A stretch of 9,042 nucleotides of DNA from Candidatus Aerophobota bacterium (GCA_030607765.1 JAUWJJ010000026.1:1-9042); one strand, 5' to 3'; positions 1-6,975 are shown, counted from the first letter of the stretch. Program-made: numbers and translations. Notes: a model not told the origin generated them from the letters alone.

Positions 1-1
1 A

Positions 2-229
2 AGTATTTACTGTTTTGATCCTCAAAAACTTTTTCCTGCGCTTTTCCATCTTAAGCCTAACCAGGTTAGCAGGGAGTACTATCTAACCGATGTAATTGAG
101 TTATTTTTCCAGCAAGGATTTCGAGTAGAAGCTTTCAGAGTAGATGATCCTTGGGTAGCTAAGGGAGTAAATACTCGCAAGGAGTTAAAAAGAGCTTGCG
201 AGATACTGAGAGCCAGAGGAGATAATTGA
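2..229 (+). CDS. GlmU-type sugar nucleotidyltransferase, C-terminal fragment (5' end outside window)
   Basis: The open frame enters from the left edge and ends at TGA 227-229, giving 75 visible residues. They match the end of the nucleotidyltransferase domain of the GlmU family (UDP-N-acetylglucosamine pyrophosphorylase). Visible marks are the SIYCFD strand, a NQVSREYYLTDVI segment (family form N-x-x-x-EYYLTD) and GVNTRKEL, whose Asn corresponds to the magnesium-binding Asn of the GVN motif in GlmU. In the family this domain joins a nucleoside triphosphate and a sugar-1-phosphate in the cytoplasm. The protein stops about 12 residues after GVNTRKEL, so it lacks the left-handed beta-helix acetyltransferase half of bifunctional GlmU; it is a stand-alone nucleotidyltransferase. 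The exact sugar and nucleotide cannot be told from this fragment. It converges on mgtE across a 241-nt gap. Confidence 0.8.
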   Translation, partial: SIYCFDPQKLFPALFHLKPNQVSREYYLTDVIELFFQQGFRVEAFRVDDPWVAKGVNTRKELKRACEILRARGDN

Positions 230-239
230 AACTGGATTT

Positions 240-308
240 GGTGAGCTATAAAAAAACCTGTAGTTGCCCAATTCGTTGGGCAGTTCTTGACACTCAATCG
301 GTGAGCTA
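240..308. repeat. 9-bp direct repeat pair flanking a hairpin
   Basis: The 9-mer GGTGAGCTA occurs at 240-248 and again at 300-308, exactly 60 bp apart. The 51 bp between the copies holds an A7 run (250-256) and a perfect stem-loop (265-282). The sequence around the copies does not match beyond the 9-mer. The arrangement resembles a tiny insertion bounded by a target-site duplication, but chance or a regulatory repeat cannot be excluded. Confidence 0.45.
265..282. repeat. Perfect 7-bp stem with TTCG/CGAA loop; possible minus-strand terminator or dispersed hairpin repeat
   Basis: TGCCCAA (265-271) pairs perfectly with TTGGGCA (276-282) around a TTCG loop; in RNA from the plus strand this is a stable UUCG-type tetraloop. 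On the minus strand, which is the 3' side of mgtE, the stem is followed after 8 nt by T7 (positions 256 down to 250). That spacing is too long for a textbook intrinsic terminator, though a weak one is possible. On the plus strand no T-run follows. A REP-like repeat is an equally good reading. Confidence 0.5.
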
Positions 309-314
309 CCTGGG

Positions 315-343
315 TAGCCGCAAGGCTCAAAGAGCCTGCGCTA
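315..343. repeat. Second stem-loop in the convergent gap (12 bp with two bulges)
   Basis: An uninterrupted core AGGCTC (323-328) / GAGCCT (332-337) with an AAA loop is extended by GC/GC (320-321 with 338-339) and TAGC/GCTA (315-318 with 340-343), leaving C319 and A322 bulged. A competing inverted repeat GCTACC (305-310) / GGTAGC (313-318) shares the 315-318 arm. No T-run follows on either strand. It may be a structured 3' end or part of a repeat; there is no match to a known RNA family that I recognise. Confidence 0.4.
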
Positions 344-470
344 TGTACAACTCAACTTAGATAATCTACCCCCAAATGTAATTCAAACCTTTAGACTTGA
401 TAAATTTTACTTTGAGAGCAACATTCCAGAGTAACTTTAATGAACATTATTCATATTGCTAAATCTTGGT

Positions 471-1832
471 TTACAGTCCTAAAAGAGCGATAGATATTGT
501 AAAATAAATTATCAAAGAAGAAATATCCAAAATTGTGGTCATTAAAGGACCAGAAACAACAGCAGGATCAAGCTTTAAGTGTTTGCAGATAAGGGGAAGG
601 ATAGCTCCCAGACAGGTAGCAAATGTAATGGTAATTAGCATAGATAAAGCTACGGTAACTCCCAAAAGAGAGTTTTTTTGAAAAATAAGAGCTCTTACCA
701 AAGCCACTAATCCTAAAGGTATACCTAACATTCCCCCAATAAGAAATTCTTTTTTTACTACCCTCCAGATATCTCTTATTCTAACCTCCCCTGTAGTCAG
801 CCCTCTTACTACAGCCATAGCAGCTTGAATTCCAGCATTACCTGCGCTACCCATAAGCATAGGAATATAAAAAGATAGAGCTATCACGTTTTCTAAGGCA
901 AAGGAAAATTTTTGTATTACTAAGCCAGAAAAAAGGCCAGTTATTGCCAGTATAATTAGCCAGATCAAGCGATTTTTAGCGATAAAAGTGGGTCTCATTT
1001 TCATATATTCTTCTAAATGCTCACCTGCCGCGCCGAACTTGTACATATCCTCAGTATTTTCCTCATCTATTACATCAATTATATCATCTACAGTGATGAT
1101 ACCTTTCATTTTTCCACCATTATCAACTACAGGTAATGCTACAAAATCGTACCTTGCTATTTCTCTGGCTACCCTTTCCTGATCCATATCTACAGGGAGG
1201 ACAATAGGATTGCGATGCATTACCTGACTAATTCTGTCTTGGGGATGAGCTAAAATTAACTCTTTAAGAGATAACACGCCAACCAGTTTATCCTGATTAT
1301 CCAGGACATATATGTAATAAACCATTTCCAGATCTTTAGCTGTTTTTCTAAGGATGTTTAGAGCTTCCCCCACAGTTACCTCTTCCTTAACGCTGGCAAA
1401 TTCAGTAGTCATTCTCCCTCCGGCAGTGGTAGTCTCATACCTCATGAGCTCCTTAGTATCTCTCGCCTCTTCTTTCTTCATTATGGAGAGGAAGCGATTT
1501 ACCATTTCCGGAGAAAGCTCTTCAAATAAATCCACTCTTTCATCTGGAGCAAGTTCATTTAAAATATTTTTCTTATGAACCTCATCAATGGCACCTAAAA
1601 GAGTAATTTGATCCTCATTGTCCATTTTTTCAAAGACATCGGTTGCAAAATCAATATCCCATAAAGAGAAAAGATAGACTTTGTCTTTTAAGGATAGTTC
1701 CTTTAAAGCTTCAGCTATCTCTACAGGTTTATAAGTATAAAAAACATCCTTTAGCTCATCTTTTCTTTTTTGAGAGATAAACTGTTTTATTTCCGGTAAA
1801 ATTGAAGAAATTCTGGAATAATTTTTTGGCAT
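471..1832 (-). CDS. mgtE: Magnesium transporter MgtE
   Basis: This 453-residue protein has the complete MgtE layout: a cytosolic superhelical N domain (about 20-130), a tandem CBS pair (about 140-262) that senses Mg2+, and a five-helix membrane domain (about 285-452). The signature PMLMGSAGNAGIQ lies at 324-336 in the second helix. Asp436 in the last helix (TTILDISSL) corresponds to the conserved pore Asp that helps select Mg2+. In the family it is a homodimeric channel in the inner membrane that admits Mg2+ and closes when cytosolic Mg2+ is high. Length is normal and no key residue is missing. The ATG at 1832 has only a weak AGG (CAGG at 1844-1841) 8 nt upstream. The gene stands alone, divergent from the MFS gene. 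The 5' leader predicted from the promoter is only about 25 nt, too short for a Mg2+ riboswitch. Confidence 0.96.
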   Translation of the reverse strand: MPKNYSRISSILPEIKQFISQKRKDELKDVFYTYKPVEIAEALKELSLKDKVYLFSLWDIDFATDVFEKMDNEDQITLLGAIDEVHKKNILNELAPDERVDLFEELSPEMVNRFLSIMKKEEARDTKELMRYETTTAGGRMTTEFASVKEEVTVGEALNILRKTAKDLEMVYYIYVLDNQDKLVGVLSLKELILAHPQDRISQVMHRNPIVLPVDMDQERVAREIARYDFVALPVVDNGGKMKGIITVDDIIDVIDEENTEDMYKFGAAGEHLEEYMKMRPTFIAKNRLIWLIILAITGLFSGLVIQKFSFALENVIALSFYIPMLMGSAGNAGIQAAMAVVRGLTTGEVRIRDIWRVVKKEFLIGGMLGIPLGLVALVRALIFQKNSLLGVTVALSMLITITFATCLGAILPLICKHLKLDPAVVSGPLMTTILDISSLIIYFTISIALLGL

Positions 1833-1864
1833 TGCTTTAACCTGTATAAAGTTTCAGAAAATTA

Positions 1865-1892
1865 AATTTATCAAAATTTTCTTCTCTGTCAA
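1865..1892 (-). promoter_or_regulatory. Predicted sigma70-type promoter for mgtE
   Basis: On the minus strand a perfect -35 TTGACA (1892-1887) is followed after 16 nt by TAAATT (1870-1865), preceded by TG one base upstream (extended -10). Predicted transcription start is near 1858, about 26 nt before the ATG at 1832. The position and the consensus -35 make it a good candidate; the -10 itself matches only 4 of 6. Confidence 0.5.
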
Positions 1893-1937
1893 TTATGCGC
1901 CTTAAGTTTACTTCATTAAATGATTTGATACGTTACT

Positions 1938-1968
1938 TTGACTTTCTTTAAAAAATTTATAATATACT
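1938..1968 (+). promoter_or_regulatory. Weak candidate promoter for the MFS gene
   Basis: TTGACT (1938-1943) lies 19 nt before TATACT (1963-1968); an overlapping TATAAT (1958-1963) is only 14 nt away. Neither spacing is ideal. Use of this promoter would give a leader of about 105 nt before the ATG at 2081, in which I see no recognisable operator or riboswitch. The region is AT-rich, so chance matches are likely. Confidence 0.25.
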
Positions 1969-2080
1969 TTGTTCTTCTTCAAAAAGAGGAATGCTGGAGC
2001 TCGGTCGCAAAAGATAAAATTAAGCTCACAGTAAGAAATATTTAAAATTTTTACACCAGTATAAAAAAAGAGCAATAAGA

Positions 2081-3583
2081 ATGAGTGAAGAAAAAGTAAG
2101 AAACCAACTTCTTCCCGCAGAAAGAGAGAAGGGATCAAAATATGTTCTCTATGATGGGATGATGTTCCAAACTATGTTTAATTTGTCCAGTGGAGCCTTT
2201 ATAATTGCTTTTGGTCTGCTTTTAGGAGCATCTAATTTGGTTATAGGACTTCTCGCAGCGGCTCCTTTTTTGGGAAATGTATTTCAGATTCCAGCTGTGC
2301 TTGTAGTAGAAAAGATCAGAAAACGCAAACTCATCTGTATTTTAGCTTCCATTATTGCCCGAATTTGGCTCCCGATTTTTGCACTGATACCACTGTTTTT
2401 TATAAAGTCAGGACTTTCTGTCCTTATTATGGGTATTTTTTTCTCCGGGGTTGCTACTGCTTTCTCTGCTTGTAGTTGGAGTTCCTGGATGAGAGAGCTG
2501 ATACCAGATGAAGTCCGTGGGCAATTTTTTTCCAAGCGATTGACATGGAGTTTTGTCCTGGCAATGCCTTTGTCTTTATTAGCTGGTCGATTTGTTGATT
2601 TTTGGCAAGCCAGGTTTCCCTCACAGCCTGCATTTGGCTACTCTATAGTGTTTCTTATTGCCTTTGGTTTCGGAATTGGTAGTATTCTGGCACTTCGGGC
2701 AACTCCAGAGCCCTTAATGGGAGAGGCTCATGAAAAAGTTTCTTTATTTAAAGTAATAAGTTCTCCTTTTAAGGATGAGAATTTCAGAAAGATGTTAAAA
2801 TTTACTACCCTCTGGGCTTTGAGTTTTAATTTTGCAGTTCCCTTCTTTACTGTTTATATGCTTAAGAGAATTGGATTATCACTTACGATTGTAATACTGT
2901 TCTCCGTGCTCACTCAGCTTTTTTATATTCTGTTCCTTAACATTTGGGGGCGGCTGACAGATAGGTTCTCCAACAAGTCGGTAATGCAGGCAAGTGGGAT
3001 GCTTTTGCTTATCTGTATCATTACCTGGCCTTTTACTACTCTTCCAGAAATGCATATTGCTACCTTGCCACTTCTAACTCTTATCCATGTTTTTTTAGGA
3101 GTTTCTATTGCAGGAGTTTCTATTGCTTCCTTTAATATCGCTTTCAAATTAGCTCCTTCAGTTGATACTACTAAATATCTTGCTATCAACGGTGCTTTAG
3201 CCTCAATAGGCATGGGAATTGGTCCCATTTTGGGAGGAGCACTCGCTGATATATTAGCTTTAATGGAACTTTCCCTCAACTTTCGCTGGCTTAGTTCTAA
3301 GGAAGGATGGACAGCGTATCTTTTAAACTTTAAGGGATTGGATTTTCTTTTCTTTGCCGTCTTTATCCTGGGATTTTATGCTATTAGTTGTCTATCTCAG
3401 GTTCGTGAGAGGGGAGAAGTGCCAAAGAGAATAGTCTATCGAGAATTCTTAATCGAGGCCCGAAGAGGTATTAGAAATCTTTCCAATGTAGGGGCATTTT
3501 ACAGTCTTATTTATTTTCCTATCCAACTTTACAGGCGAAAAAAGGAAAATAACTCCAGAAAAAATTCTTTTATATTAAAATAA
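2081..3583 (+). CDS. Major facilitator superfamily permease (12 helices, substrate unknown)
   Basis: This 500-residue integral membrane protein has about twelve hydrophobic segments (roughly 30-50, 53-76, 82-107, 110-130, 155-172, 186-205, 240-262, 267-287, 302-318, 328-350, 365-393, 420-440), with a polar central loop around 206-239. The MFS motif A form is clear in the second half, WGRLTDRFSNK (289-299), between helices 8 and 9; the equivalent first-half loop is degenerate (VVEKIRKRK, 75-83). MRELIPDEVRGQFFSKR (137-153) after helix 4 is typical of a widespread, uncharacterised MFS subgroup. Residues 441-500 form a long, basic, partly hydrophobic tail. ATG 2081 has a weak AAGAG 8 nt upstream. 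Whether it imports or exports, and what, cannot be judged; it is convergent with the enzyme cassette, 38 nt away, so co-transcription is excluded. No intrinsic terminator is visible between them. Confidence 0.88.
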   Translation: MSEEKVRNQLLPAEREKGSKYVLYDGMMFQTMFNLSSGAFIIAFGLLLGASNLVIGLLAAAPFLGNVFQIPAVLVVEKIRKRKLICILASIIARIWLPIFALIPLFFIKSGLSVLIMGIFFSGVATAFSACSWSSWMRELIPDEVRGQFFSKRLTWSFVLAMPLSLLAGRFVDFWQARFPSQPAFGYSIVFLIAFGFGIGSILALRATPEPLMGEAHEKVSLFKVISSPFKDENFRKMLKFTTLWALSFNFAVPFFTVYMLKRIGLSLTIVILFSVLTQLFYILFLNIWGRLTDRFSNKSVMQASGMLLLICIITWPFTTLPEMHIATLPLLTLIHVFLGVSIAGVSIASFNIAFKLAPSVDTTKYLAINGALASIGMGIGPILGGALADILALMELSLNFRWLSSKEGWTAYLLNFKGLDFLFFAVFILGFYAISCLSQVRERGEVPKRIVYREFLIEARRGIRNLSNVGAFYSLIYFPIQLYRRKKENNSRKNSFILK

Positions 3584-3621
3584 AGCTCTCTCATCCTGTT
3601 GTAAAATAGTGTCTTATCTGT

Positions 3622-4923
3622 TTATAAAAATATTTTGTTGTTAAGATTCTCATATGTTTTGTTTAACTTTTCTGCGTATCTCTGTATTTTTTGAATCGCT
3701 TCAAAAATACTGTCCATATCTTCTTTTGTTCCCAAAAGAACCGATTGAGGAATCCATACTCCTTCCTCCCCGCAGGCTTTTTCAGTTACCGGACACCGAA
3801 TTTCAGATAAATACTTACAATATTGATTTATGCGGCTTGAACCAAAGATGTTTTGAAATTTCCGTATTTCTATTGTCTTTTTAATAAATTTTTCTTTATA
3901 AAGAGGTACATAGCCTGTTGAGCAGGGAATTCCCTCCGCCTGCAGCACTTTTACAAAGGTGTCTCTCGGCAGACCATCAAAGGCGTTTGCATTATACCGG
4001 AAAATGTAAAGATGATAGGCATGTAGAGTAACAAAGTTAGAAACCAATAAAGGACTAATGCCTGGAATCTGGGATAGTTTTTCTGATAAGTGAACTGCAT
4101 TATTAGCCCTAAGTGCCATCTGGTCTTGAACGCGCTTTATCTGGGCCAGAAGAATGGCAGCCTGAAATTCAGTCATTCGGCGATTGGTACCCGGATGGGA
4201 ATGAAAATACCAGGTTCCTGCCCGCAATCGCCCACAAGTGTGATAGTAAAAGCAGCGGTCTATTAAAGCAGAATCATTACTTATAATAGCACCTCCCTCC
4301 CCAGCAGAGATATTTTTGCTCACTTGAAAGCTAAAACAGCCCAGTTTACCAATGCTTCCTACCTTTTGTCCTTCCCATTCGGCCAGGTGAGCCTGACAGG
4401 CATCTTCAATAACAACCAGGTTATGTCTGGAAGCAATATCCATTATTTTCTCCATATCGCAAGGCATTCCAGCAAGGTGTACTGGAAGAATAGCTTTGGT
4501 ATTGGGGGTAATCTGATTCTCTATCATCTGGGGATCAATGCAATAAGTGTCTGGATGAATATCGATGAATACAGGAAGAGCGTTTACTAACAATACGCTC
4601 ATCACTGTGGACATAAAGGTATAGGGTGGAACTAACACCTCATCTCCTGCTCCAATGCCGGCTACAGTAAGGGCAATTTCTAAAGCTGTAGACCCGTTGG
4701 TGACCATAAGGGACTTTTCAACCCTGCAGAGCTTGGCAAATCGCTGTTCAAATTTGGATACCATACATCCTTCATGTCTTTCCCATTTTTTGCTTTGTAG
4801 CACCTGCAAAAGATTTTCTTTTTCCGTCTTATCAAACTGTGGCCAGGGTGGGAAGGAACTGGTTCTCGTAGGGTGACCACCTAATATAGCTAATTGATTT
4901 CTGGCATTATTTTTCTTGCTCAT
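3622..4923 (-). CDS. DegT/DnrJ/EryC1/StrS aminotransferase (AT1), AHBA-synthase-like branch
   Basis: This is a PLP-dependent sugar or cyclitol aminotransferase, normally moving an amino group from Glu or Gln onto a keto sugar in the cytoplasm. The ATG at 4923 gives 433 residues; a TTG directly before it (4926) could give 434. GGAG at 4936-4933 is 9 nt from the ATG and 6 nt from the TTG. In 434-residue numbering, visible family marks are TNGSTAL (76-82, phosphate site), IEDACQAH (173-180; Asp175 for the pyridine nitrogen, Gln178 stacking), the Schiff-base Lys204 in QVSKNISAGEGG, and the partner-subunit segment RRMTEFQAA (249-257). The N-terminal PPWPQFD and the HTCGR...YFH...GTNRR pattern resemble 3-amino-5-hydroxybenzoate synthase and scyllo-inosose aminotransferases. 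It is the last gene of the minus-strand run, 45 nt after the Gfo gene. Length and active site are intact. Substrate is not determined. Confidence 0.93.
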   Translation of the reverse strand: MSKKNNARNQLAILGGHPTRTSSFPPWPQFDKTEKENLLQVLQSKKWERHEGCMVSKFEQRFAKLCRVEKSLMVTNGSTALEIALTVAGIGAGDEVLVPPYTFMSTVMSVLLVNALPVFIDIHPDTYCIDPQMIENQITPNTKAILPVHLAGMPCDMEKIMDIASRHNLVVIEDACQAHLAEWEGQKVGSIGKLGCFSFQVSKNISAGEGGAIISNDSALIDRCFYYHTCGRLRAGTWYFHSHPGTNRRMTEFQAAILLAQIKRVQDQMALRANNAVHLSEKLSQIPGISPLLVSNFVTLHAYHLYIFRYNANAFDGLPRDTFVKVLQAEGIPCSTGYVPLYKEKFIKKTIEIRKFQNIFGSSRINQYCKYLSEIRCPVTEKACGEEGVWIPQSVLLGTKEDMDSIFEAIQKIQRYAEKLNKTYENLNNKIFL

Positions 4924-4968
4924 CAACCTTATCTCCTTTCTTTGAAAACTGGCCCTATTTTCCGGAGG

Positions 4969-6000
4969 CTATAGTTTGACCACCTCACCACTATTTAAGG
5001 ATTCTTCGGCTGCTAAACAAATCCGTACCGCTTCTTTGCCATCCTGGCCAGTAGCTGGAACAGGTTTTCCTTCTTGCACTACTTTCACAATTTGGTCAAT
5101 CTCAGCTTTCAAGTCAAAGGTTTCCCCAGCTGGCCTATCAATAGCAATCTTTTGTTTAGTCTTGTTCTGACCGTACTCCAGCCAAAACTTTGCCTCAGGG
5201 GGCTTTTCTTTAACTTCTTCCCAATGGACCCATATAGCACCTCTATCTCCTACGACCTTCGCTATGGTATAATATCCATATCCTGCCATACTATAGGAAA
5301 GAATACCCCGGCCGCCACTGGAGAAATTAATAATACTTGAGAAGTTGTCCAGGAGGGCTTTTCCTGAAAAAGAATTACCTGAGGAGTAGATAGATTCTGG
5401 CTTCCCCATTCCAGCGAAGTACCATCTGATAAGATCAAAATAGTGGATAGGAGCATCCAGCATCCAGCTGCCAACCTGATCCTTGTTAAGACGCCAGCCT
5501 CCTGAGCCTACAGGTGGAGCAGAGCGAAAAACCTCAATGTTTACAGCTTTAACAGAGCCAATCTTTCCTTCTTGAATTAATTTTTTAACTTTCTCCCAAA
5601 GAGAAGAAAGGCGAAGTTGAAAGCCAATGGCTAAAAATGGCTTTTTGTCTTGATGGCGAGCTTTTTGAGCAAACTTCAAAATTGAATCACAATCTTTCAC
5701 TGTAAGAGCCATGGGTTTTTCCAATAAAGCATTACATCCAGCTCGAAGAACAGCTATTACCACCTCATGGTGTAAATAATTGGGCAAGAGAATATTTACA
5801 ACATCCAGTTTTTCCTCTTTTAACAATTTGTTATACTCAGGGTAAATCTTAACACCAAAATCTTTTGCAGCTATTCTGCGCTTTTCTTCATCGCTCTCAG
5901 CAACTGCTACAAGGTGTGCATCCGGGTTCTCCCTGATAAAACGGGCATGCCATCTTGCCCACTCGCCAAATCCCAGCATTCCAAAACGTACTTTTTCCAT
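4969..6000 (-). CDS. Gfo/Idh/MocA-family NAD(P)-dependent oxidoreductase
   Basis: A sugar or cyclitol dehydrogenase of the glucose-fructose oxidoreductase / inositol 2-dehydrogenase family, interconverting a hydroxyl and a ketone with NAD(P) in the cytoplasm. I prefer the ATG at 6000 (343 residues): the frame opens at TTG 6021, but GGAGGG at 6016-6011 lies inside that extension and is placed to serve the ATG, 10 nt away. The N-terminal Rossmann fold starts with GMLGFGEWA (7-15), EKP at 94-96 is the family's catalytic-lysine motif, and GSWMLDAPIHYFDL (177-190) carries the conserved Asp182 and His186. The C-terminal DGKEAVRICLAAEESLNSG is typical. It lies between the acetyltransferase gene (54-nt gap) and AT1 (45-nt gap), so it could supply the keto substrate for either aminotransferase. 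Specific substrate and cofactor are not determined. Confidence 0.92.
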   Translation of the reverse strand: MEKVRFGMLGFGEWARWHARFIRENPDAHLVAVAESDEEKRRIAAKDFGVKIYPEYNKLLKEEKLDVVNILLPNYLHHEVVIAVLRAGCNALLEKPMALTVKDCDSILKFAQKARHQDKKPFLAIGFQLRLSSLWEKVKKLIQEGKIGSVKAVNIEVFRSAPPVGSGGWRLNKDQVGSWMLDAPIHYFDLIRWYFAGMGKPESIYSSGNSFSGKALLDNFSSIINFSSGGRGILSYSMAGYGYYTIAKVVGDRGAIWVHWEEVKEKPPEAKFWLEYGQNKTKQKIAIDRPAGETFDLKAEIDQIVKVVQEGKPVPATGQDGKEAVRICLAAEESLNSGEVVKL

Positions 6001-6010
6001 TCTTACAATG

Positions 6011-6016
6011 CCCTCC
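6011..6016 (-). promoter_or_regulatory. Ribosome binding site deciding the Gfo start
   Basis: GGAGGG on the minus strand, 10 nt before ATG 6000. It lies downstream of the alternative TTG at 6021, which has only AT-rich sequence before it; this argues for the shorter protein that begins MEKVRFGM, right at the Rossmann strand. Confidence 0.6.
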
Positions 6017-6054
6017 CTCAAATTTATAAATAAATTATTTATCTTACCTTACAT

Positions 6055-6930
6055 CTACCTCCCGGTTGATATTAAAGCGTGTTTTCTCTTCTTGAGAGCT
6101 TTGTGCAAGAACGAGCGGGTGAACATCCTTTTTTCATTACACGAATAGCAGTATGGGTTATCACACAAAAGAGATATAGGGTCTTGTCTCAACAAGGATG
6201 ATGCTGTATCAATGACATCCTGAGCCTTCATCAGTTGGCAGTTAGCCTGACCTACTTTTCCATATCGGATCTGTCTTTTGTCTTGCATTACAGATTCCAG
6301 TTCCCAAAAGCCCTTACTACATGTGGGATAGGGGGCAAGATCAATTTTTATCTTTTTTTCCTCGGGAGGCTTATTTCCATTGGAAGTCTTAACTACGGCT
6401 TGCTCGGGGAAATCAGGTGAATCCTTAACGGCGTAAAGGTAGGGAAGTTCTGCGTAGACCTCAGCTGTATGTATTGTGGTATTAGCTGTATTTCCTACTC
6501 CCAATAACAGGACATACCCACCCCGTTTAGCCAGTTTATCTATGGGGCTTCCTTTCCCTACAGACCCTGCCTGTAGATGCCCACCTACCACTTTTTTAGC
6601 TTCTTTTCCTATAACACCAACTGAGTGCCGAGGATGCAGCCTTCTCGTGCTTTCTTTTCTTTGACGCAAGGTTTCTGTTATAAGACCCATCTCTGAAGGT
6701 GTACGGTGAGGTTCAAAATAAGGCACAAAGCCTTTAAAAGTAAAGGTAGGAACCATTAACAGGCCATCTTTTCCCACCATTTCCATAATGGCATTGATAA
6801 CCGTGTCTGGTCCCCCTTTAACGTATCCCAGGCTCTTTAAGGAACTGTGCATGAGAACCCAGGCACTTTTTCTTAATCCTAACCTTTGAAGATCTTTTTT
6901 AATTCTATTTTTTGTAACACTCATAGGCAT
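6055..6930 (-). CDS. AAC(3)-family N-acetyltransferase
   Basis: A 291-residue member of the aminoglycoside 3-N-acetyltransferase fold family (the YokD/FrbF/AAC(3) group), which transfers acetyl from acetyl-CoA to an amine. Family marks in order are LMHSSLKSLGYVKGGPDTVI (26-45), the LLMVPTFTF strand (57-65), RLHPRHSVGVIG (97-108), GSPIDKLAKRGGYVLLLGVG (127-146) and NTTIHTAEVYAELPY (150-164), where the conserved His and Glu lie. ATG 6930 has an excellent AGGAGGT 7 nt upstream. The C-terminal part carries a Cys cluster, C256-x4-C261-x2-C264, and then a very basic tail (HKALKKRKH). It sits 45 nt after AT2 and 54 nt before the Gfo gene, suggesting that it acylates the amine made by an aminotransferase of the same operon. 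Chromosomal homologues of this kind need not confer drug resistance; the substrate is unknown. Confidence 0.9.
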   Translation of the reverse strand: MPMSVTKNRIKKDLQRLGLRKSAWVLMHSSLKSLGYVKGGPDTVINAIMEMVGKDGLLMVPTFTFKGFVPYFEPHRTPSEMGLITETLRQRKESTRRLHPRHSVGVIGKEAKKVVGGHLQAGSVGKGSPIDKLAKRGGYVLLLGVGNTANTTIHTAEVYAELPYLYAVKDSPDFPEQAVVKTSNGNKPPEEKKIKIDLAPYPTCSKGFWELESVMQDKRQIRYGKVGQANCQLMKAQDVIDTASSLLRQDPISLLCDNPYCYSCNEKRMFTRSFLHKALKKRKHALISTGR

Positions 6931-6937
6931 TATATTT

Positions 6938-6953
6938 ACCTCCTTTTTAAGGA
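6938..6953 (-). promoter_or_regulatory. Strong ribosome site of the acetyltransferase gene, inside a small inverted repeat
   Basis: GGAGGT (6943-6938) lies 7 nt before ATG 6930. Part of it falls in the inverted repeat TCCTT-AAA-AAGGA (6953-6941 on the minus strand), a 5-bp stem that would cover the AGGA of the ribosome site. The stem is weak, so any effect on translation is speculative. Confidence 0.45.
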
Positions 6954-6975
6954 TATTTTTGAAAACCTGAAGATG

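Larger units (their letters stand above)
230..470. other. Non-coding convergent gap between nucleotidyltransferase and mgtE
   Basis: I see no credible gene here on either strand. Short open frames across it lack ribosome sites and family signatures. It holds the two stem-loops and the 9-bp direct repeats listed separately, plus a weak ATGAA/TTCAT inverted repeat at 440-454 just beyond the mgtE stop codon. Confidence 0.6.

Noticed and set aside
79..330. An 83-codon minus-strand frame at the left end.
   Set aside because: It overlaps the well-supported nucleotidyltransferase frame and runs through the hairpins; no domain is recognisable.
1908..2138. A 76-codon minus-strand frame across the mgtE/MFS divergent region.
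   Set aside because: It overlaps the MFS start and the promoter region, lacks a ribosome site and has a low-complexity Phe/Leu composition; no family signature.
2923..3279. A 118-codon antisense frame inside the MFS gene.
   Set aside because: It is fully inside a clear 12-helix protein in another frame; repeated Ala/Ile/Pro residues are typical of antisense shadows.
3584..3621. A bidirectional terminator between the MFS gene and AT1.
   Set aside because: Only short AT-rich sequence is present, with no GC-rich stem followed by a T-run on either strand.
4926..6021. Upstream TTG starts for AT1 (4926) and the Gfo gene (6021).
   Set aside because: For the Gfo gene the ribosome site lies inside the extension and serves the ATG at 6000. 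For AT1 an ATG follows immediately with good spacing, so the difference is one residue only.
6055..6930. Calling the acetyltransferase a drug-resistance gene.
   Set aside because: The family is broad, the gene lies in a biosynthesis-like operon, and nothing in the window points to mobile resistance elements.
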